Source: JALJPB01 sp963933115 (GTDB lineage: Bacteria; Pseudomonadota; Gammaproteobacteria; Enterobacterales; Alteromonadaceae). From it: 12,904 bases of DNA. The stretch covers positions 1-12,904 of the forward strand of contig CAWVSL010000058.1 of assembly GCA_963933115.1 (NCBI GenBank), in the 5' to 3' direction. Each line of letters starts with the position of its first letter. The stretch's first letter is position 1. This document shows, piece after piece, positions 1 to 7,196 of the stretch. The notes under the pieces are model-generated. The model did not search any database. It had not been told where the DNA came from and saw only the letters and a program-made list of their open reading frames with translations. The translations under genes were made by a program, and so were the position numbers.

Positions 1-245
1 TGCGATTAATTTGATTAAACTGCCATTTTGACAGACTAAGTTTAAATCTTGCCACTATAACTACTTTCAGGGTTACAACAAACCAATGTTAAGTATTCAC
101 TATAAATACAGCCTATGTATATACTATAAATATAGTATATTTATAGTATATTTTTTAATGTAGAGTGATTAGATAAATTATGACTTGCTTACAGTTCCTA
201 TGTAATCGTATATAAAATAAAAATAACATTGAACAATATAATTAT
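1..245. other. Non-coding upstream region of the TonB receptor gene
   Basis: No gene is supported here; the stretch is very AT-rich. It contains a long palindrome (119-151, listed separately) and a third copy of the palindrome's core, CTATAAATA, at 100-108. A possible promoter lies nearer the gene: a TTGCTT -35-like hexamer at 185-190 and overlapping -10-like sequences (TATATA/TATAAA) at 209-216. Such AT-rich sequence gives many chance matches, so the promoter is a weak suggestion. The segment probably carries the control region of the receptor gene. Confidence 0.5.
119..151. repeat. 33-bp AT-rich palindrome upstream of the TonB receptor
   Basis: The two 16-base arms (119-134 and 136-151) are perfect reverse complements around a single G at 135. 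The core half-site CTATAAATA occurs at 124-132, inverted at 138-146, and again as a direct copy at 100-108. The centre lies about 110 nt before the receptor start codon. This is the shape of an operator for a dimeric regulator. It could instead be a weak cruciform or terminator-like hairpin, because a T run (151-156) follows it, but the stem has only two G-C pairs. Which regulator would bind is unknown. Confidence 0.55.
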
Positions 246-2588
246 ATGTTAACTCATAAACTTAAGTTTCTTATTAGTAAAGTATCTTTCGCCTTAATGG
301 CCCTACTTACCTTACCTGTTATGGCAGAAAATCCTGACCCGAATACCCAAGCAGATACGCTTGAAGTCATTATGGTTACCGCGCAAAAACGTTTACAAAA
401 CCTTAACGAAGTGCCTATTTCTATCGCTGTTATGGAACAAGAAAAATTAGCTGATGCCAATATTAATAATGCACAAGAATTATCATCCTACATTGCTAAC
501 TTTTTGGTAAATGAAACAGGCCATGGATTTAGTCTTATTATGCGTGGTTTAGGCTCAAGCCCAAATGAAGGCTCTGAGCAAATGGTTGGTACCTATGTTG
601 ATGGCGTCTATCGAGGCAGAGGCATGTTAATGCGTAGTGCTTTTCTAGATTTAGAGCGGGTTGAGGTTTTACGTGGTCCACAAAGTACCTTGTTTGGTAA
701 AAACACTACCGTTGGAGCCTTAAATTTAACCAACGCTAAACCCACTAAAGATTTTAATGCGTATATTAATACCACCTATGAGGTGACTTATCCTACGGCC
801 ACACTTGAGGCCGCGGTGTCTAATTCACTTAGTGACAAAGTTCAAGCGAGAGTTGCCATTAAATCTATTGATGGCGGTGGGTTGATCGAAAATACGGTTA
901 CCGGTAATGATGATGTTGAACACCAAGCCTTACTAGGTAGATTGACACTAGCATGGCAGCCAACAGATAATGTTAATGTGATGTTGACCGCGCAACACGA
1001 TAAAGACGATTTCACGGGTTTTAGTACTTGGCAAACTTTAGTTGAGCCTGCTATCGCATCGAGTAACGATCAACAAGTAATAGGGCAACTGAATGCTATC
1101 CAAGATTATGTTATCGATGATAAATCTTATAAAACTAACCCTGCTTTAGGTGAAGTTGGGCAAGGCACTTTTCACGCTGATCATTTAACACTTAATATTG
1201 AATACGACATCGGCCACAGCATGTTCACCTCTATTACCGGCTGGCAACGTTATAAATTAAACGCTTCAAATGATAATGACAATAGTGCTTTGCCTATAGC
1301 GTATCGCCCATTAAACAATGAAAAATTTGACCAATTAAGTCAAGAGTTACGCATTACCTCAGCTTTTGATGAAGATTTTAATTACATCGCTGGGGTTTAT
1401 TACCACACAAACCATTTAACATTCGATGAAGAACAAATTGTTTACCCATTGAACATTCTTGGTGAACGAAACGTTAATCTTAATTCAAATACTGCTGCTA
1501 TTTTTGGGCAATTTAATTATAGTTTCTCAGAGCGCTGGCAGGCCAGTTTAGGCTTGCGTTATTCCAGTGAAACCCAACACGGCTACCGTAAAGTATTGAT
1601 GGTAGATCCTATAACAAGAACGCCTATTGCAAATAAGCCTTTGCATACAGCACCGGCCATAGAACAAATAGCCCCCGATGGTATGCCAGGACCACTGTTT
1701 GTTAATCGTTTACTAGCAAGCAAAGAACTTTATAATCATGAACTCGCCAACAGTAAAGCAGAGCATAATTTTACACCATCCCTCAATATCCAATACACAA
1801 TGGATAATGCTATGATTTATGGCTCTGTTAAGACAGGAACCAAAGCAGGTGGCTTTGATGCGCGCTCTAATAACCCTGATAATTTTGAATTTAAAGGTGA
1901 AAAAGTACTCTCTTATGAGCTAGGGACAAAGTTTACGTTAGACGAGGGTGCCGCAGACGTTAATATCGCTGTTTTTACGATGATATTTAAAGATTTACAA
2001 ACGATAATTTATGATGGTAACACGGGGTATTTTATTGACAACGGCGGTCAAGCAACCTCAATGGGTATAGAGCTAGACGGTCGTTGGGTATTTGCTGATA
2101 ACTGGTTAATCCGTGGTAGCTTAGGTTTGCTTGACTTTAAATGGGATAAATTAATAGGCACTAAATGTTTTAGCTCTGCTACATTTACCTCTGATAAGAT
2201 AAGTGCTGATGGTGAAACTTGTGATAACTCAGGAGAACCAAGTGCCTACTCTCCCAGAGTATCTGGTAGTGTTAACCTAGTGTATTTCACCGCATTAACC
2301 GACACTATTGAGCTTAAAACAAGTTTGGATGTTATGTATAAATCTACATTTTACACCAATCCAGATTTGAATCCGTGGGCTAAGCAAGAGGCATTTACAA
2401 AACTTAATGCCAGCGTATCATTGCTCAGCACTGAGGGTTCTTGGCAAGTCGCCTTGTTAGCAAAAAATATTACTAATAAAATAACACTTGATCAGGTGGT
2501 CGATATGCCTTTAATGAATGCTGGTTTTTATATGGTTAAGGTTAAGCCTGGCCGAAGCGTATCAATGCAGTTCAGTTATCACTTCTAA
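246..2588 (+). CDS. TonB-dependent outer-membrane receptor, substrate unknown
   Basis: This is a complete 780-residue TonB-dependent receptor, which would use TonB/ExbBD energy to import a scarce substrate (an iron chelate, vitamin or oligomer) across the outer membrane. A signal peptide covers residues 1-27, with cleavage probably after VMA. A TonB-box-like segment (TLEVIMVTA, about 38-46) runs into the VTAQKR sequence common in this family. The plug spans about 47-166 and includes RGLGS and the VEVLRGPQSTLFGKN block near 139-153. The remaining 600 or so residues have the aromatic-rich alternating pattern of a 22-strand barrel, ending in the outer-membrane signature YHF. Cys641 and Cys659 probably form a disulfide in an extracellular loop. 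The ATG at 246 gives an intact signal peptide but has no strong Shine-Dalgarno sequence. No neighbouring transporter, lipoprotein or anti-sigma gene reveals the ligand, so I give no gene symbol. Confidence 0.93.
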   Translation: MLTHKLKFLISKVSFALMALLTLPVMAENPDPNTQADTLEVIMVTAQKRLQNLNEVPISIAVMEQEKLADANINNAQELSSYIANFLVNETGHGFSLIMRGLGSSPNEGSEQMVGTYVDGVYRGRGMLMRSAFLDLERVEVLRGPQSTLFGKNTTVGALNLTNAKPTKDFNAYINTTYEVTYPTATLEAAVSNSLSDKVQARVAIKSIDGGGLIENTVTGNDDVEHQALLGRLTLAWQPTDNVNVMLTAQHDKDDFTGFSTWQTLVEPAIASSNDQQVIGQLNAIQDYVIDDKSYKTNPALGEVGQGTFHADHLTLNIEYDIGHSMFTSITGWQRYKLNASNDNDNSALPIAYRPLNNEKFDQLSQELRITSAFDEDFNYIAGVYYHTNHLTFDEEQIVYPLNILGERNVNLNSNTAAIFGQFNYSFSERWQASLGLRYSSETQHGYRKVLMVDPITRTPIANKPLHTAPAIEQIAPDGMPGPLFVNRLLASKELYNHELANSKAEHNFTPSLNIQYTMDNAMIYGSVKTGTKAGGFDARSNNPDNFEFKGEKVLSYELGTKFTLDEGAADVNIAVFTMIFKDLQTIIYDGNTGYFIDNGGQATSMGIELDGRWVFADNWLIRGSLGLLDFKWDKLIGTKCFSSATFTSDKISADGETCDNSGEPSAYSPRVSGSVNLVYFTALTDTIELKTSLDVMYKSTFYTNPDLNPWAKQEAFTKLNASVSLLSTEGSWQVALLAKNITNKITLDQVVDMPLMNAGFYMVKVKPGRSVSMQFSYHF

Positions 2589-2632
2589 TAAATTATTAAT
2601 TAGCCACTTTAATCATCCATGCTTTACGTGAG

Positions 2633-3337
2633 TCAGTTTTTCTCAAGTTCTTGTTTAATAATGTCCTTTATCTTGGCAACAAGCTCAGCAAGCTTTTCTG
2701 TATCTGACAAATCGTTTTTCAGGTTCTGAAGTATAACTGTTAACGCGCCAAATATTTCTCTCTTGTTTTTTTCGGCTAATTCCTCATCCCAAATAACACG
2801 GCTATTACTGTTGGGTTTGAGTTGCTTGACCAAAACAGGAAAAGATTGTCCTCTTAGGATATTTCTTAACTCAGACAAACGAATAATTTGTTGATAACTT
2901 TGATATAAGTTCGCCAGTGAAATTCGCAGTTTTTTTGAAACCAAAAGACGCATATTACCGGTATCCTTCAACTCATCAATAGTCCCAAAAACAACAGCAA
3001 ATCTGCCAATGAGTGTTGATTGGCCAACCGCTTTAAATAATACGATATGATCCTCTTTGGTTAATGAGGATTTACTTAACGGTTTAATGCCGATCACTAA
3101 CTTTTCAACGCTACTCCTTAAGTATTCGATATCCTTTCTCAGTACTTTTTCACTTTCGTCAAAATCAAGATTTAAGCGTGCTAAATATTCTTGCTCTAGT
3201 TGCCGATCGACCTGTTGATTCTGCCATTCATTGACCTGTAAACTAATTGAAATCCCAAGGATCAGCATCACCATTTCAATGGTTAACACACCCCAGTTCA
3301 ATTCTTTAAAAGACTTTCTTAATCGAGAAATTAACAC
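2633..3337 (-). CDS. Single-pass membrane protein, DUF6090-like, function unknown
   Basis: This 234-residue protein has a short positively charged N-terminus, one membrane helix (about 16-36) and a long charged, mostly helical remainder predicted to lie in the periplasm. The NWG...E...LILGISISLQVNEW opening, the RQLEQEYLARLNLDF stretch (45-59) and the later DELKDTGNMRLL...LRISLANLYQSY block (121-148) resemble the uncharacterised DUF6090 family as I remember it. No enzyme motif is visible. The start is GTG. It is supported by AGGGG six bases upstream, and the next in-frame Met (22) lies inside the membrane helix. The gene converges on the TonB receptor (44-bp gap) and appears monocistronic. 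No function can be assigned from this context. Confidence 0.75.
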   Translation of the reverse strand: MLISRLRKSFKELNWGVLTIEMVMLILGISISLQVNEWQNQQVDRQLEQEYLARLNLDFDESEKVLRKDIEYLRSSVEKLVIGIKPLSKSSLTKEDHIVLFKAVGQSTLIGRFAVVFGTIDELKDTGNMRLLVSKKLRISLANLYQSYQQIIRLSELRNILRGQSFPVLVKQLKPNSNSRVIWDEELAEKNKREIFGALTVILQNLKNDLSDTEKLAELVAKIKDIIKQELEKN

Positions 3338-3343
3338 CTCAAT

Positions 3344-3348
3344 CCCCT
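3344..3348 (-). promoter_or_regulatory. Ribosome binding site that fixes the GTG start
   Basis: Read on the minus strand this is AGGGG, six bases before the GTG at 3337-3335. It supports a GTG start for the DUF6090-like gene, because an ATG start would cut into the transmembrane helix. Confidence 0.65.
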
Positions 3349-3689
3349 AGGTTTGGATTTCACGTAATAATATTTAATTGTAGAGCATAAAAATAAAAGT
3401 GAGTAGAAAGCATTAGGTATAAATCGCCTACTATTCACCCAACCAATAGTCTTTAAGTTGACCCATAAATTTATGGCACCTGACCAGAGGGTTCAGACTA
3501 TTATTCTCATTCACAGCTTTTATTAAGATAAAGAGTCGCACTAATTTTACTACGAAATGGAAAATTAACGTTAAATTGTGGTGTGTTTTTTTGTCTGACT
3601 AATAGTTAAATAGCTTGTTATCCATGACAATATAAATGTCAAAACAATACTGACGCAGGTCAATTACTTGAGGGGGTTTTGCAATATTG

Positions 3690-3703
3690 CTGATCTAAAT
3701 CAA
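3690..3703. promoter_or_regulatory. FNR/CRP-family type binding site candidate
   Basis: The sequence CTGATCTAAATCAA matches the FNR/ANR consensus TTGAT-N4-ATCAA at nine of ten specified positions, the first T being C. It lies about 105 nt before the UrcA-family start codon. If it acts as a class II activator site (centre near -41.5), transcription would start near 3738, and a weak TAAAAAT -10-like sequence sits at 3726-3732. The site match is direct; regulation by oxygen is inference. Confidence 0.45.
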
Positions 3704-3735
3704 TGACAGAATTTATGGCTTAAAGTAAAAATAAA

Positions 3736-3758
3736 AAAGGCGAAAGTCCTTTCGCTTT
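3736..3758 (-). terminator. Hairpin with a U-tract on the minus strand
   Basis: GCGAAAG (3740-3746) and CTTTCGC (3749-3755) form an inverted repeat, extended outside by AAA/TTT pairs with one bulged G. Read on the minus strand, the stem is followed by CCTTTTTTATTTTTA, a good intrinsic-terminator tail; read on the plus strand the tail is poor. There is no minus-strand gene immediately to the right, so it may block antisense transcription. Alternatively it may serve as a structured 5' end of the UrcA-family mRNA. Confidence 0.45.
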
Positions 3759-3797
3759 AATTATATTTATATCCGTGTAATTAACCATAAAACATTT

Positions 3798-3801
3798 GGA
3801 A
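3798..3801 (+). promoter_or_regulatory. Ribosome binding site that fixes the UrcA-family start
   Basis: GGAA stands six bases before the ATG at 3808. It overlaps the region a TTG start at 3796 would occupy, so the ATG is preferred. Confidence 0.6.
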
Positions 3802-3807
3802 CGCAAC

Positions 3808-4218
3808 ATGAAATACACTATTGCAGCAAATCTAACAACGACTATCGCTTTGCCCTTCATAATGGTTTTATTTGGAGTCAATCAAGCTGTTGCTCAAGAA
3901 GCAATAGAGAAAGTAGTTTTCCAACCTTCATATGAGCCTATTCAAATCAATAGACCGTCGCTCGATTTCCTTGAACTTAAAACTGATTCAACAGAGATAA
4001 AACGGCATATAAAAATCGACGATCTCGACCTTAGCAATTCTGCAGATATCACCAAACTTAATTCACGTATAAAAATGGTCGCAAAAGAGTCATGCCAAAG
4101 ACTTTCAGACATGTTTCCATCAAACCCTTCCGACCGAGAAGAAATGCGCCAATGTACTAAAAAAGCGATTAAGAGTACTAAAAAACAGATAAAGCGCATT
4201 ATCGAAGCAGCTAACTAG
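3808..4218 (+). CDS. Small secreted UrcA-family protein
   Basis: This is a 136-residue protein of the UrcA family (function unknown; usually small, exported, with two cysteines). It has a signal peptide (residues 1-29, cleavage after AVA), a variable stretch (30-68), and then the family core. In the core, the IKIDDLDLSNSADITKLNSRI segment fits the usual vxydDLDLsspagaxxLxxRi pattern. Cys96 and Cys116 are the conserved pair and probably form a disulfide in the periplasm. The lysine-rich C-terminal helix (118-134) is strongly basic. An in-frame TTG at 3796 would add four residues, but GGAA placed six bases before the ATG at 3808 supports the shorter form. The gene stands alone, with an FNR-like box upstream. 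The family assignment is by motif memory; the biochemical role is not known. Confidence 0.75.
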   Translation: MKYTIAANLTTTIALPFIMVLFGVNQAVAQEAIEKVVFQPSYEPIQINRPSLDFLELKTDSTEIKRHIKIDDLDLSNSADITKLNSRIKMVAKESCQRLSDMFPSNPSDREEMRQCTKKAIKSTKKQIKRIIEAAN

Positions 4219-4470
4219 GAAAACAAGATCTAGAGTCACGAAGCGATTTTTTGATGGTAATGATATTTTTGATGGCCTAAGCAGGCAAACAGCGTAATGA
4301 TTGAGTTTAGCTCTATACTTCTCAATTATGGGTCTGTGGTTAAATAGCCGACACTAAAAAATAAAGACTAGGATTATGTTGTATAAAGGCCTGTAAGTTT
4401 GTCTATGTGCTTGTCAGCAGTATACGGTTGAGTTTTGATGTTGAACTACGGGTATGGTGATGTGTAGGGA
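4219..4470. other. Intergenic region, no feature recognised
   Basis: This lies between the convergent UrcA-family and groEL genes. It contains a short direct repeat (TTTTTGATGG at 4248-4257 and 4266-4275) and nothing else that I can interpret. I see no clear terminator for the UrcA-family gene and no credible small open reading frame. Confidence 0.5.
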
Positions 4471-4528
4471 TAACAAAAGGGCCTATCTATACCTCTACAA
4501 ATTTCTCGTAAAGTATAAATAGACCCTT
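4471..4528 (-). terminator. Intrinsic terminator of the groES-groEL transcript
   Basis: Arms of 16 bases (4477-4492 and 4513-4528) flank a 20-nt loop. In minus-strand RNA all 16 positions pair, two as G-U wobbles; in plus-strand RNA those two positions become C-A and C-A-type mismatches. The minus-strand stem is followed by TTTTGTT. The wobble asymmetry and the tail show that it works on transcripts arriving from groEL, whose stop codon lies about 30 nt before the stem. Confidence 0.85.
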
Positions 4529-4559
4529 ATTAATCAAGAGGTAATAGCGAGAGTCGCTG

Positions 4560-6200
4560 TTACATCATACCGCCCATTCCACCCATTCCGCCCATATCAG
4601 GCATAGCAGGAGCTGAACTGTCTTGTGGTGCATCAGTTATCATAGCTTCAGTTGTTAACATTAAACCAGCAACAGAGGCAGCAAACTGTAATGCACTACG
4701 CGTCACTTTAGTTGGGTCTAAAATACCCATTTCAAGCATATCGCCATAGGTGCTATTGCCCGCATTGTAACCATAGTTACCTTTGCCGTTACGAACTTCG
4801 TTTAAGACCACTGAAGACTCATCACCACAGTTGGCAACGATTTGACGAAGCGGTGCTTCCATCGCACGAATAGCAACATTAACGCCGTGAGTTTGATCTT
4901 CATTAGCGCCCTCTAAATCTTTAATTGCTTCAGCGGCGCGAACAAGTGCAACACCACCACCAGCAACAACACCTTCTTCAACAGCAGCACGTGTTGCATG
5001 TAATGCATCTTCAACACGGGCTTTTTTCTCTTTCATTTCAATTTCTGTTGCTGCACCAATTTTGATAACCGCAACACCGCCTGCTAATTTAGCTAAACGT
5101 TCTTGTAATTTTTCTTTGTCGTAGTCTGAAGAAGAGTCTTCAATTTGACCACGAATTTGCGACACACGTGCTTGAATATCGGCATCTTCGCCAATACCAT
5201 CAATAATAATGGTGGCATCTTTAGTGATAACGACACGCTTTGCTTGGCCTAAGTCTTCCAATGTTGCTTTTTCAAGCTCCATACCAATTTCTTCAGAAAT
5301 AACCGTTCCACCTGTTAGTGTGGCAACGTCTTGTAACATTGCTTTACGGCGGTCACCAAAACCAGGGGCTTTAACAGCAGCAACTTTAACAATACCGCGC
5401 ATATTGTTTACCACTAATGTGGCTAAGGCTTCGCCTTCGACATCTTCAGCAATAATCAGTAGTGGCTTACCTGCTTTAGCAACGCCTTCTAAGGTCGTTA
5501 ATAATTCACGGATATTCGATACTTTTTTATCCACTAAAAGGATAAATGGATTTTCTAATTCGACACTGCCACTTTCTTGATTGTTAATAAAGTAAGGTGA
5601 TAAGTAGCCGCGGTCAAACTGCATGCCTTCAACAACATCTAACTCATCCGTTAGCGCTTGGCCTTCTTCAACCGTGATAACACCCTCAGTGCCTACTTTC
5701 TCCATGGCTGTTGCAATAATTTTACCAACAGTCTCATCTGAGTTAGCTGAAATAGTACCGACTTGTTCAATCGCTTTATTATCAGTACATTCTTGAGATA
5801 AGTCTTTTAGCGCGGCAACAGCAGCAATAACTGCTTTGTCGATACCACGTTTAAGATCCATTGGATTCATGCCAGCAGCAATAGATTTTAAGCCTTCATT
5901 AACAATAGCTTGTGCTAATACAGTCGCTGTAGTTGTTCCATCGCCCGCTTCATCATTGGCTTTAGACGCAACTTCTTTTACCATTTGTGCGCCCATATTT
6001 TCGAATTTATCTTCTAATTCGATCTCCTTAGCAACGGTAACACCATCTTTAGTGATTGTTGGACCACCAAATGATTTATCTAAAACAACATTACGACCTT
6101 TAGGACCCAACGTTACTTTTACCGCGTCAGCTAATACATTTACGCCACGTAACATTTTTGCTCGTGCGTCATTACCAAATAATACGTCTTTTGCAGCCAT
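4560..6200 (-). CDS. groEL: Chaperonin GroEL (60 kDa)
   Basis: GroEL forms the double-ring ATP-driven folding cage that works with GroES in the cytoplasm. The 546-residue sequence aligns by eye almost residue for residue with E. coli GroEL from the N-terminus (AAKD..FGNDAR.KMLRGVN). It keeps the nucleotide-binding LGPKGRNVVL (31-40), the catalytic Asp87 in AGDGTTTA, the hinge and apical segments (PYFIN..., GKPLLIIAEDVEGEAL), the VEDALHATRAAVEEG segment, which contains the second ATPase aspartate, and the Gly-Gly-Met tail (GGMGGMGGMM). AGGA lies seven bases before the ATG. It follows groES by 78 bp in the same direction and ends at a strong terminator. It is probably heat-induced from the promoter in front of groES. 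Nothing unusual was seen. Confidence 0.99.
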   Translation of the reverse strand: MAAKDVLFGNDARAKMLRGVNVLADAVKVTLGPKGRNVVLDKSFGGPTITKDGVTVAKEIELEDKFENMGAQMVKEVASKANDEAGDGTTTATVLAQAIVNEGLKSIAAGMNPMDLKRGIDKAVIAAVAALKDLSQECTDNKAIEQVGTISANSDETVGKIIATAMEKVGTEGVITVEEGQALTDELDVVEGMQFDRGYLSPYFINNQESGSVELENPFILLVDKKVSNIRELLTTLEGVAKAGKPLLIIAEDVEGEALATLVVNNMRGIVKVAAVKAPGFGDRRKAMLQDVATLTGGTVISEEIGMELEKATLEDLGQAKRVVITKDATIIIDGIGEDADIQARVSQIRGQIEDSSSDYDKEKLQERLAKLAGGVAVIKIGAATEIEMKEKKARVEDALHATRAAVEEGVVAGGGVALVRAAEAIKDLEGANEDQTHGVNVAIRAMEAPLRQIVANCGDESSVVLNEVRNGKGNYGYNAGNSTYGDMLEMGILDPTKVTRSALQFAASVAGLMLTTEAMITDAPQDSSAPAMPDMGGMGGMGGMM

Positions 6201-6278
6201 TATCTTTTCCTATAAATGTGTAGTTTCGATGGAGCTTAGCTCAACATCTAATTAAACTTAAGTTCGTTAAAAGGTGAA

Positions 6279-6569
6279 TTACTCAACAATCGCAAGAATG
6301 TCAGCTTCAGAAAGAATTAATACTTCCTCACCATCAATTTTTTCAGTTTTAACGCCATAACCTTCACTAAAGATAACGTTATCGCCAATTTTTACGTCTA
6401 ACGGACGAACTTCACCGTTTTCTAAAATACGACCATTACCTACAGCAATTACCTCACCGCGTGTTGACTTCTCTGCAGCACTTCCTGTTAATACAATACC
6501 GCCAGCAGACTTTGACTCTGCTTTTTTTCGTTTAATAATCACACGATCATGTAGTGGACGAATACTCAT
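6279..6569 (-). CDS. groES: Co-chaperonin GroES (10 kDa)
   Basis: GroES forms the heptameric lid that closes the GroEL cage. The 96-residue length is typical. The opening MSIRPLHDRVIIKR, the mobile loop with the GroEL-binding GGIVL (23-27), and the later GDNVIFSEGYGVK and EVLILSEADILAI segments are all present. AGGAG stands seven bases before the ATG. It is the first gene of the groES-groEL pair, with a sigma-32-type promoter about 50 nt upstream. The spacing to fxsA (93 bp) leaves room for this independent promoter. Confidence 0.99.
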   Translation of the reverse strand: MSIRPLHDRVIIKRKKAESKSAGGIVLTGSAAEKSTRGEVIAVGNGRILENGEVRPLDVKIGDNVIFSEGYGVKTEKIDGEEVLILSEADILAIVE

Positions 6570-6617
6570 TTATGCTCTCCTGAGAGTGTTAATTTAAATT
6601 TGATTTGTTGAGATTAA

Positions 6618-6645
6618 ATATGGGGATTAATTACGACTTAACAAG
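6618..6645 (-). promoter_or_regulatory. Sigma-32 (RpoH) type heat-shock promoter of groES-groEL
   Basis: On the minus strand the sequence reads CTTGTTA, 13 bases, then CCCCATAT. This fits the RpoH consensus (CTTGAAA, N11-16, CCCCATnT) closely: the -10 element is complete and the -35 element differs at two positions. Transcription would start near 6610 and give a leader of about 40 nt before the groES ATG. No CIRCE element is present. Confidence 0.85.
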
Positions 6646-6662
6646 TTTTTTTATTCATCTAG

Positions 6663-7160
6663 TTAGTCTTTTCGCTCAAACTCTCCTTCAAGAGTTTCCC
6701 CTTTATGATTTTTTGTTGAAGAATCTGGTGACTTAGTCTCTGATGAATTATTCATTGAGTCTTGTTCAGAGGAATAAAAGCGGGTGTGTGATGATGTTCC
6801 TTGGCTAGCCACTAAATGCTGTTGCACCGATTTAATTAAGGCTGAACGCACCGCTGGCAGCAACAAAGATAAGCCAAAAACATCGGTGACAAAACCCGGT
6901 GTGACCAATAAGACACCGGCAACAAGCAGCATGACCCCAGTAATAATTTCACCCGAGGGCATCTCACCTTGTGCCATCTTTGCCTGAACCGACTGCAATG
7001 TGGCTAAACCTTGTTGACGAACATATTTAGCCCCTAACCAAGCGGTCAGAATAACAATACCAATGGTTGGCCATGCCCCTAACCATTGGCCAACATGCAT
7101 TAAAACCATGATTTCAACAACTGGGACAATAACAAAAAATAAAAACAAAACCCGAAACAT
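6663..7160 (-). CDS. fxsA: FxsA family cytoplasmic-membrane protein
   Basis: FxsA is a small inner-membrane protein. In E. coli its overproduction relieves F-plasmid exclusion of phage T7; its everyday role is unclear. The 165 residues contain hydrophobic segments at about 2-22, 27-44 and 74-100, with the conserved VP.VEI opening, the GxxxTxGxVxxTAxLGA-type second segment and the TPGFVTD motif (87-93). A hydrophilic, serine- and charge-rich tail (116-165) probably lies in the cytoplasm. A TTG one codon upstream (7163) is open, but AAGG sits six bases before the ATG at 7160, so I start there. It precedes groES, as in E. coli. It has its own sigma-32-type promoter and may also read through into groES. 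Confidence 0.93.
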   Translation of the reverse strand: MFRVLFLFFVIVPVVEIMVLMHVGQWLGAWPTIGIVILTAWLGAKYVRQQGLATLQSVQAKMAQGEMPSGEIITGVMLLVAGVLLVTPGFVTDVFGLSLLLPAVRSALIKSVQQHLVASQGTSSHTRFYSSEQDSMNNSSETKSPDSSTKNHKGETLEGEFERKD

Positions 7161-7166
7161 CAATGA

Positions 7167-7170
7167 CCTT
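7167..7170 (-). promoter_or_regulatory. Ribosome binding site that fixes the fxsA start
   Basis: AAGG on the minus strand lies six bases before the ATG at 7160 and only three bases before the alternative TTG at 7163. This favours the ATG. Confidence 0.6.
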
Positions 7171-7196
7171 AAATTAAAATTACGTTAGTGAAACAT

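Larger units (their letters stand above)
3349..3797. other. Intergenic region between divergent genes
   Basis: This stretch separates the DUF6090-like gene (-) from the UrcA-family gene (+). No open reading frame with a convincing ribosome binding site was seen. It holds a 14-bp perfect palindrome (CCATAAATTTATGG, 3463-3476), a 10-bp palindrome (GCAATATTGC, 3681-3690) touching an FNR-like box (3690-3703), and a hairpin (3736-3758). A T-rich segment between 3570 and 3650 shows no structure that I can recognise. Promoters for both flanking genes must lie here. Confidence 0.6.

Noticed and set aside
28..61. TTGACA at 28-33 with TATAAC at 56-61 as a promoter
   Set aside because: The 22-bp spacing is too long for a standard sigma-70 promoter, and it lies far from the receptor start.
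3942..4199. Minus-strand 85-codon frame opposite the UrcA-family gene
   Set aside because: It fully overlaps a better-supported gene with a signal peptide and family core, and has no domain or ribosome binding site.
4248..4275. Direct repeat TTTTTGATGG in the groEL/UrcA intergenic region
   Set aside because: Only two short T-rich copies with no further periodicity; likely chance in AT-rich DNA. Not a CRISPR or iteron array.
6232..6242. Small palindrome GAGCTTAGCTC in the groES-groEL spacer
   Set aside because: Short stem with a one-base centre and no T-run; it is not expected to terminate transcription between two genes that must be co-expressed.
5209..6255. Two plus-strand open frames (5209-5580 and 5836-6255) opposite groEL
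   Set aside because: They lie antisense inside the highly conserved groEL gene, have low-complexity Ser/Thr/Pro-rich translations, and lack ribosome binding sites.
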